From the NCBI GenBank assembly GCA_946479985.1, contig CAMLIF010000121.1:1-11490 (forward strand): 11,490 nt of DNA. Reading direction: 5' to 3'. Positions within the stretch are counted from its first letter, which is position 1; each line of letters starts with the position of its first letter. Made by a program: the position numbers and the translations under genes. Below are positions 7,540 through 11,490 of this stretch, piece by piece. The DNA is from an uncultured Flavobacteriales bacterium (GTDB lineage Bacteria > Bacteroidota > Bacteroidia > Flavobacteriales > Crocinitomicaceae). Below the pieces are notes generated by a model, which saw only the letters and a program-made list of their open reading frames with translations, did no database searches and was not told the DNA's origin.

Positions 7540-8049
7540 TTATACAAGCAACAAAATCAATGTCAGGACCAAACCGCCAAGCGAAAACAACAATCCTGTT
7601 TTGAAGATTTGAGTTTTGGGCAAATACATCCAGAACGCTGACACGACAAAGAACAACAGCGAAACTCCGAAGAAAATATTCAGATAATAAAGCGGATCGT
7701 CGGTTGATGCTTTGTGTAAATGCGTCATTTTATCCAGAATGTACGGAAGTTCTTTTGTGGTAATATGCGCAACTCCGGTTTTTCTATTGTAATCACCGTT
7801 CTTAAAATACACCATGTTTCCTTCTTCCCGCTCAAACGTATAACGGCGCATTTCAAGCGCTTTACCGATATTTTCGTTTTGAATGTTCGGAGCAATTTTG
7901 AATTCTTCGATCTGCTCACTTTTCAGAAAATCGGTATCACGAAAAATTAAAACGAGGCCGCTGATTGCGTATACAGCCATGATTCCTGCCAGAAAAAATC
8001 CAAGGTAGCGGTGGATCACACGCATTTTGGTTGATGTTTTTTTACTCAT
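7540..8049 (-). CDS. PepSY-associated TM protein, short form
   Basis: The protein has 169 residues with ATG at 8047-8049. The first helix, RVIHRYLGFFLAGIMAVYAISGLVLIFRD (about 10-38, with H13), is the hallmark opening of PepSY_TM / iron-uptake-associated membrane proteins. An extracytoplasmic segment of about 80 residues follows, including HITTKELPYILDKMTHLHKAST with H110 and H112. Two more helices (about 121-143 and 149-168) complete a three-helix topology. Full PepSY_TM reductase-like proteins are usually over 350 residues with four helices, so this is a reduced member. Such proteins are often associated with siderophore or haem reduction. The His residues could bind haem or metal, but that is inference. 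No TonB receptor or clear Fur box is adjacent. An unusual dyad at 8103-8137 lies 54-88 nt upstream. Confidence 0.83.
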   Translation of the reverse strand: MSKKTSTKMRVIHRYLGFFLAGIMAVYAISGLVLIFRDTDFLKSEQIEEFKIAPNIQNENIGKALEMRRYTFEREEGNMVYFKNGDYNRKTGVAHITTKELPYILDKMTHLHKASTDDPLYYLNIFFGVSLLFFVVSAFWMYLPKTQIFKTGLLFSLGGLVLTLILLLV

Positions 8050-8102
8050 GCGGTGAAATTATCAATTATTGAGAAATATCCAACAATCAGAAATCCCTCC
8101 CA

Positions 8103-8137
8103 TCTGACGGAGTCTGATACTTATCAGAGTCATCAGA
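8103..8137. promoter_or_regulatory. Nested dyad, possible operator or leader hairpin upstream of the PepSY gene
   Basis: An inner near-palindrome TCTGATACTTATCAGA (8113-8128) is flanked symmetrically by an outer TCTGA (8103-8107) and TCAGA (8133-8137), with 5- and 4-nt spacers. The half-site TCTGA/TCAGA thus occurs four times, two per side. It fits either a cooperative two-dimer operator or a hairpin with an internal loop. It lies 54-88 nt upstream of the minus-strand start at 8049. The regulator is unknown. Confidence 0.45.
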
Positions 8138-8165
8138 AGGTATCTAAATTGCGCAGCGTTAGCGA

Positions 8166-8213
8166 GCACGAAATTCGTGCATTCGCGGGATACAAGCTTA
8201 CCGCGAATTCGCG
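8166..8213. repeat. Palindromic cluster, REP-like candidate
   Basis: Three overlapping or abutting perfect inverted repeats lie within 48 bp: GCACGAA-A-TTCGTGC (8166-8180), ATTCGCGG (8181-8188) with CCGCGAAT (8201-8208) around a 12-nt loop, and the 12-bp palindrome CGCGAATTCGCG (8202-8213). The second and third share bases, so they cannot form together. From memory, similar 'attcgtgcattcgcgg'-type palindromes recur between genes in Bacteroidota genomes; this was not checked. Confidence 0.5.
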
Positions 8214-8223
8214 AATTGGCTCC

Positions 8224-8251
8224 GTTAACACTTCGCAAAAGAAGCACTAAC
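8224..8251 (-). ncRNA. Hairpin pairing fully only as minus-strand RNA
   Basis: Bases 8224-8234 and 8241-8251 form an 11-bp stem with a 6-nt loop on the minus strand: eight Watson-Crick pairs plus three consecutive G-U wobbles (8228/8247, 8229/8246, 8230/8245). On the plus strand those three positions become A-C mismatches. This strand asymmetry favours a transcribed minus-strand RNA, but one sequence without covariation is weak evidence. Confidence 0.3.
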
Positions 8252-8278
8252 TGTTTGTTGGGTGTTTATTGTACATAA

Positions 8279-8361
8279 CTCCCCTCCAGCGTCTATGCAA
8301 AAGCTTGTGCCATCTCTAAAGCTAGGGGCGGCATGCGATCAGCGCCAGCATAAAGGGGGAG
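8279..8361 (-). other. GC-richer block with nested pairing, possible structured RNA domain
   Basis: The ends CTCCCC (8279-8284) and GGGGAG (8356-8361) pair. Inside them TATGC (8294-8298) pairs with GCATA (8348-8352), and GGCG (8327-8330) pairs with CGCC (8343-8346). The block is clearly richer in G and C than nearby intergenic DNA. It lies directly downstream of the minus-strand gene ending at 8400. No T-run follows the outer stem on either strand, so it is not a simple intrinsic terminator. Confidence 0.3.
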
Positions 8362-8399
8362 ACAGAAAACGTTTTTGAACTGACGATGAATAATGATAA

Positions 8400-8801
8400 T
8401 TAGATCAAAACCATCTCCGTATCACCATCCCATTCATCCGGATTTTTATATTTCAGAATGAGTTTTTTATCGGTTTCAAATTCCAGTATTATCTCGCTGT
8501 CTTTGCAGTAAGCCAATTGGATGATCTCGTTTTCAATTCCGAATTTTTTAGCGTAATCATGATAAGAATATGCTTCGTCGTCGGTCTCAATTTCACCCCA
8601 GTTTTCCCAAACGCCAAAGCATACATCTAAGAAATACTGCGACCAGCTGATCCCTTCCATTTTGATATAGATCAGACATGGACCGCCTTCCGGGTTATCC
8701 GGATTTTCTACTCCTATTAATTGTTCCAGTTTCTTTCCTTTCGCACTTTTTACGGTGAAATTTATGTCCTGGAACATCCGTCCGGCCGCCGGTTTACTCA
8801 T
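8400..8801 (-). CDS. Small acidic cytoplasmic protein, unknown function
   Basis: The protein has 133 residues with ATG at 8799-8801. It has no signal peptide or membrane segment. It is acidic and beta-strand rich: the middle reads PCLIYIKMEGISWSQYFLDVCFGVWENWG (about 41-69), followed by EIETDDEAYSYHDYAKKFG and two strands EIILEFETDKKLILKYKNPDEW. This small, acidic, Trp/Tyr-rich profile resembles solitary immunity-type or SMI1-like proteins in general character only; no family signature was recognised and no toxin gene lies beside it. It is transcribed in the same direction as the bestrophin gene upstream, 54 nt away, so it may be co-transcribed with it. No catalytic motif is seen. The coding call is well supported by codon structure and clean start and stop codons; the function is open. 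Confidence 0.75.
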   Translation of the reverse strand: MSKPAAGRMFQDINFTVKSAKGKKLEQLIGVENPDNPEGGPCLIYIKMEGISWSQYFLDVCFGVWENWGEIETDDEAYSYHDYAKKFGIENEIIQLAYCKDSEIILEFETDKKLILKYKNPDEWDGDTEMVLI

Positions 8802-8855
8802 ATCATATATTTAATGACAAATTATTTCAAAAGCTTGGACCATAAATCAGGGAAT

Positions 8856-9743
8856 TTACTCACAATTGCTGATCACGTCTTTCCGCAAAATAGTAGCCAC
8901 AATCCCCTCTATTCGTTGTGCCATCTCATCAGTAGGCAAATCGTTGTCGTCTGTTCCGAACGGATCTTCAATCTCTTCAGCCAGTACTTCTATACTTACA
9001 AAAACGTAGTAGATAAATGTTACTATCAATGAAGAAAAATAACCGAAAGACCCAACGAAAACCAATGGAAGGGTAATGACATACACATAAATGAATTTCT
9101 TGAAAAAGAGCGAATAAGAATATGGAATCGGGGTGTTTTTAATCCGTTCACAAGCTCCGACGCAATCAATAAATCCGTTCAGGTTCCTATCCAAACGCAA
9201 AATATCCTCTTCTGAAAAAATTCCTTTTTTCTTCAATTGGTTGAAGCGCTGGTATATTAATTCTACAATTCCCGAAGGGACGTGATCCAGATTCTGCAGA
9301 AACTCCAGTTCGTCCTCTGTCAGATCCATTAACTCATATTTTGTTCCCTTCCGAAGATGCTCCTTAATGCACAATGCAAAGTTCCCGATGTGCCGCGCAA
9401 AGAAATCGTTGTCTTCCGGGCTTAGATCAAGAGCTGTAAGTTTCACCGCCAGGTTGCGGGAATCGTTTACCAGCTCGCCCCATTTTCTTCGTCCTTCCCA
9501 CCAGCGGTCATAAGCAGTATTCGTTCTAAAAACAAGTAATAACGAGATAACAAACCCAAGAATCTGGTATACCTGGAATAAATCTTTAAGTTGTTTGGGA
9601 ATTCCGAACAAGTGAAGTATAAAGCTAACGAGCAGCGTAAAAAGAAAAATGATGAACAACTCTTTCTTCAGCATGGAAAGCGTATCGCTTTTTGCCAAAC
9701 GGAAGATCAGATGCCGCCAACTTTTAGGATTATATGTAATCAT
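8856..9743 (-). CDS. Bestrophin-like ion channel (UPF0187 / YneE-type)
   Basis: The protein has 295 residues with ATG at 9741-9743, a typical length for prokaryotic bestrophins (PF01062), which form pentameric inner-membrane ion channels. The family signature FRTNTAYDRWWEGRRKWGELVNDSRN (about 72-97) follows the second helix (about 58-72). Other family motifs are CERIKNTPIPYSYSLFFKKFIYVYVITLPL (about 198-227), a hydrophobic pair of helices to about 250, and the acidic cluster EVLAEEIEDPFGTDDNDLPTD (about 252-272), which corresponds to the calcium-clasp region of animal bestrophins. The N-terminus has a first helix (about 29-48). Bacterial homologues such as KpBest are reported to be cation-selective, unlike the animal chloride channels; selectivity here cannot be read off. 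It is transcribed away from the XRE regulator across a 300-bp divergent region, with a TAAATTTG element just upstream. Confidence 0.93.
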   Translation of the reverse strand: MITYNPKSWRHLIFRLAKSDTLSMLKKELFIIFLFTLLVSFILHLFGIPKQLKDLFQVYQILGFVISLLLVFRTNTAYDRWWEGRRKWGELVNDSRNLAVKLTALDLSPEDNDFFARHIGNFALCIKEHLRKGTKYELMDLTEDELEFLQNLDHVPSGIVELIYQRFNQLKKKGIFSEEDILRLDRNLNGFIDCVGACERIKNTPIPYSYSLFFKKFIYVYVITLPLVFVGSFGYFSSLIVTFIYYVFVSIEVLAEEIEDPFGTDDNDLPTDEMAQRIEGIVATILRKDVISNCE

Positions 9744-9762
9744 AGATGAATGAAGCTAAGTG

Positions 9763-9770
9763 CAAATTTA
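9763..9770 (-). promoter_or_regulatory. Bacteroidota -7 promoter element for the bestrophin gene
   Basis: Read on the minus strand this is TAAATTTG, an exact match to the Bacteroidota TAnnTTTG consensus, ending 19 nt before the ATG at 9743 and so giving a leader of roughly 12-15 nt. No clear -33 TTG/TTTG is seen at the standard distance, which lowers confidence. Confidence 0.42.
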
Positions 9771-10030
9771 GGAATAGGAACGACATACTTATTAACTGAC
9801 ACTCGTTTCGTGTTTCTCAAAAAGCAAACCAGCCCATTGTTCTTTTAATTACGTACATTGAAAAAATCGAAATTTTCACGTGTACCGAGCGATTTTGGCA
9901 ATAGGAAAATGATCTTAGAATAAGGTATAAACCCAGCAGCACAATACACAAATCAACCCAAACTAAAACATTAAAAATACTAACTGAACATTTTAAATCA
10001 TCACTGACACAACTGCAAAAGCGGCCAATG

Positions 10031-10038
10031 TAATTTTG
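10031..10038 (+). promoter_or_regulatory. -7 promoter element abutting the XRE start; leaderless candidate
   Basis: TAATTTTG matches TAnnTTTG exactly and ends only 5 nt before the ATG at 10044. With a transcription start about 5-7 nt beyond the element, the mRNA would begin at or next to the start codon. No Shine-Dalgarno is present in the gap (AGATC). No good -33 element is seen. Confidence 0.4.
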
Positions 10039-10043
10039 AGATC

Positions 10044-10385
10044 ATGAAGGAAAAGCTTGCAGAACGTATTCGTTATAACCGAATTCAGTTGGGATTCAGT
10101 CAGCAGAACATGGCTGATGAATTGAATCTGACTGTAGCTGCTTACTCCAATATCGAAAGAGGTGTCACTGATATCAATGTGACAAGGCTATACGAAATTG
10201 CTGAAATCCTGAAGACCACTCCGATTGAATTACTAAGCGACACCAATTATCTTTCCGACAGCCACAATGTTTATCTGAAAGGAATGTCGAGCCAGATCAG
10301 CTTTCTCAGTCAGCAGATGAATTTGCTCCAACAGCAGTTCCTGGCGTTGCAAAGTGAACTCAACTCAATCAAATCGGGAAAATAA
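10044..10385 (+). CDS. XRE (Cro/CI-type) transcriptional regulator with C-terminal coiled coil
   Basis: The protein has 113 residues. The N-terminal HTH_3 domain (about 5-65) is canonical: ERIRYNRIQLGFSQQNMADELNLTVAAYSNIERGVTDINVTRLYEIAEILKTTPIELL, with helix 2 at about 19-26 (SQQNMADE), the recognition helix at about 30-38 and the conserved SNIERG turn. The C-terminal part (about 76-110) is a Gln/Leu heptad-like helix (QISFLSQQMNLLQQQFLALQSELNSI), suitable for a dimerising coiled coil in place of a ligand domain. No metal, peptidase or toxin partner motif is present. Many similar stand-alone XRE-coiled-coil proteins exist in Bacteroidota; their targets are mostly unknown. It is divergent from the bestrophin gene, and a TPR-like exported protein follows 110 nt downstream. 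There is no toxin gene next to it, so an antitoxin role is not supported. Confidence 0.92.
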   Translation: MKEKLAERIRYNRIQLGFSQQNMADELNLTVAAYSNIERGVTDINVTRLYEIAEILKTTPIELLSDTNYLSDSHNVYLKGMSSQISFLSQQMNLLQQQFLALQSELNSIKSGK

Positions 10386-10495
10386 CATTTTCCTTTTCTA
10401 CTTATACTTTCAGGCAATTTAGTCATACTTCCAACGTTTGGTTTTTTGCGGGTTATTCTCAATCCGTTAAATCATTAATTTCTACTTTTACAACT

Positions 10496-11443
10496 ATGAG
10501 AAATTTGCTGCGTACCACCCTAATTATTGCTTTCGCTGCAGGTGGTTTCATCTCGGGATCATGGGCACAAACCTATACACTGAAAAAGCCCGCCGATGAT
10601 CAATTGAAAAAAGAAATCATAGCACTTGAAAAACAACTTTTTAACCCGGAAGTGTCTTTGGAATATACCATTTCCACTTACGATCTCATTGGCACTTTTG
10701 ATCAGATTGAGAAAAGTATCGATTACACGCTCGATTATAAAAAACTGCAGGAAGAGCAACTTTCCAAAGATTCTGCAAATAGCATATCCTGGAATAATTT
10801 AGGAAATTATTATGTTGCTGTTAACGATCAAAAGGCTGCCCAAAAGAACTTTCAAAAGGCTTACGATAACCTGGAAGTGACCTTTTCAAAAGACAGTGCA
10901 ATATATCATTCCTTTAAAGGAATTCTGAAACTAAATTTAGGAATGGAAGGAGCCGTTGAAGATCTGGAACAGGCGTTCAGGATCAATCCTAACGATTCGG
11001 TTGCAGCTACTTGTTTACCACTAATTCTCCTGAATTCCGGAGAGTTTGAGAAAGTAATGACATACTGTAATTCGGCTATAGAAAAAAGCTCGGGCAGAGA
11101 TCAGGGCACATGGTTCACCTTTTATTTAATGGCCGATTATTTCAAACAATTTACGGCATTGCAAGGTATCGAAAACGGCGTTGAACAATTACGCAGCAAG
11201 GAATATAACCAGGTGCTGGATCTCAGTCGTGTGAACGCGATTTATGAAAAGTACAAAGCCAATCAAACTATGGCCAACGCCAGGTTGATGTCGGATATTT
11301 TAGCCCTGTATTTCAAATTAGTTTCGTTCGAAGCGATAGACGGACAGATTAAACTGAATTACACGAAGAAAGAACTGAAGAAAATCCTGGAGATCAAGAA
11401 TGAATTGATCGCTATGAAAGACAAGGCGTTAATGAACGAATTC
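10496..11443 (+). CDS. Exported TPR-like repeat protein, 3'-truncated
   Basis: The frame opens at ATG 10496-10498 and stays open to the end of the window. Genomic sequence supports 316 residues; everything after codon 316 (TTC, 11441-11443) is adapter. A Sec signal peptide (1-24: RNLLRTTLIIAFAAGGF, cleavage near SWA/QT) sends the protein to the periplasm or beyond. Two to three TPR-like helical hairpins are visible: about 98-127 (WNNLGNYYVAVNDQKAAQKN, then FQKAYDNLE), 135-166 (AIYHSFKGILKLNLGMEGAV, then EDLEQAFRINPND) and about 169-196 (ending GEFEKVMTYCNSAI). Residues 205-316 are helical and charged, without an enzymatic motif. This suggests a protein-interaction scaffold; the partner is unknown. 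The true C-terminus is missing, so a later domain cannot be excluded. Confidence 0.85.
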
Positions 11444-11490
11444 AGATCGGAAGAGCGTCGTGTAGGGAAAGAGTGTAGATCTCGGTGGTC
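11444..11490 (+). other. Illumina universal adapter contamination at contig end
   Basis: The final 47 bases begin AGATCGGAAGAGCGTCGTGT and continue without mismatch, as far as I can recall the adapter, as the reverse complement of the Illumina TruSeq universal (P5-side) adapter. They are synthetic, not genomic. In frame with the gene at 10496 they encode RSEERRVGKECRSRW, a tail seen in contaminated database proteins. The true genomic sequence ends at 11443. Confidence 0.98.

Larger units (their letters stand above)
8050..8399. other. 350-bp gene-free region with multiple inverted repeats
   Basis: This lies between two minus-strand genes. Short open frames exist on both strands (8053-8250 +, 8062-8247 -) but they read through palindromes and look non-coding. 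From the left it holds the nested dyad at 8103-8137, GCACGAA/TTCGTGC (8166-8172/8174-8180), ATTCGCGG/CCGCGAAT (8181-8188/8201-8208), CGCGAATTCGCG (8202-8213), an 11-bp hairpin (8224-8251), and a GC-richer block (8279-8361) whose ends pair as CTCCCC/GGGGAG. It should contain the end of the transcript from 8400-8801 and the promoter for the 8049 gene, but I cannot place either with confidence. It may be a dispersed intergenic repeat or a structured RNA. Confidence 0.6.
9744..10043. other. 300-bp divergent intergenic region
   Basis: It separates the minus-strand bestrophin gene from the plus-strand XRE regulator. It contains the two outward-facing TAnnTTTG elements (9763-9770 and 10031-10038) and an imperfect hairpin: GTACA/TGTAC (9853-9857/9881-9885) enclosing GAAAA/TTTTC (9860-9864/9873-9877). 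The rest is A-rich, especially 9941-10000. I see no credible gene, tRNA or repeat in it. The XRE protein could bind here to control itself and the channel gene, but no repeated operator is evident. Confidence 0.6.

Noticed and set aside
8053..8250. Open frames on both strands across the intergenic region, encoding about 61-65 residues each
   Set aside because: They run through perfect palindromes, show no protein-like pattern, and the two strands mirror each other through the same inverted repeats. I regard them as repeat-derived, non-coding frames.
8158..8251. Integron attC-like site suggested by GTTAG ... CTAAC at the ends of the palindromic region
   Set aside because: The core sites point the wrong way on both strands (GTTA first, TAAC last), the GTTRRRY/RYYYAAC consensus is not met, and there is no integrase or cassette array.
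8385..8400. Fur-box-like ATAATGATAAT run
   Set aside because: Only two of the three hexamer units are present, it overlaps the 3' end of the 8400-8801 gene, and it lies over 330 nt from the PepSY start.
10559..10759. Minus-strand open frame of 66 codons
   Set aside because: It is antisense to the exported TPR-like gene, which has a clear signal peptide and repeats in the plus frame.
1..11490. CRISPR arrays, tRNA/rRNA genes, transposases, phage or toxin-antitoxin modules
   Set aside because: I read both strands and found no regularly spaced direct repeats, no cloverleaf-like sequence, no transposase motifs and no toxin partner for the XRE protein.

Overview
The window looks like a contig end from a member of the Bacteroidota, most likely Flavobacteriia. 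The basis is a type IX secretion (T9SS) C-terminal sorting domain on a large beta-repeat protein, a GH92 mannosidase with a Bacteroidota-style 'AQQ' signal-peptide junction, a CarboxypepD_reg-like membrane protein with the N-terminal Pro-Cys-His / Cys-x-x-Cys module typical of the phylum, TAnnTTTG-type promoter elements, and a moderate AT bias. The genus cannot be fixed from sequence reading alone.

Layout: positions 1-1041 (+) hold the 3' part of an unrecognised gene whose start lies outside the window. It converges on a long run of minus-strand genes. These are a T9SS-exported beta-helix-like surface protein (1107-3371, with a strong terminator at 1053-1085), a small DUF1801 protein (3536-3883) lying 7 nt behind a GH92 alpha-mannosidase (3891-6191), a CxxC/CarboxypepD_reg-like membrane protein (6285-7013), a small exported protein (7099-7470), a PepSY-type membrane protein (7540-8049), a 350-bp gene-free region rich in inverted repeats (8050-8399), an orphan small protein (8400-8801) and a bestrophin-like channel (8856-9743). 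A 300-bp divergent intergenic region follows. After it come, on the plus strand, an XRE-family regulator that may be leaderless (10044-10385) and the 5' part of an exported TPR-like protein (10496-11443).

The last 47 bases (11444-11490) are not genomic. They match the reverse complement of the Illumina universal (TruSeq P5-side) adapter and extend the last gene with a spurious in-frame peptide, RSEERRVGKECRSRW. This is the clearest single observation in the window.

Functionally this is mostly unrelated housekeeping and accessory content. The only operon-like pair with tight spacing is GH92-DUF1801. The GH92 enzyme keeps the catalytic Glu and paired Asp residues and, by spacing, the His-Glu pair associated with alpha-1,2-mannose specificity. 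I found no CRISPR array, no tRNA or rRNA, no transposase, and no convincing undescribed multi-gene system. The most puzzling DNA is the structured intergenic region at 8103-8361, which may be a dispersed Bacteroidota repeat or a minus-strand structured RNA.
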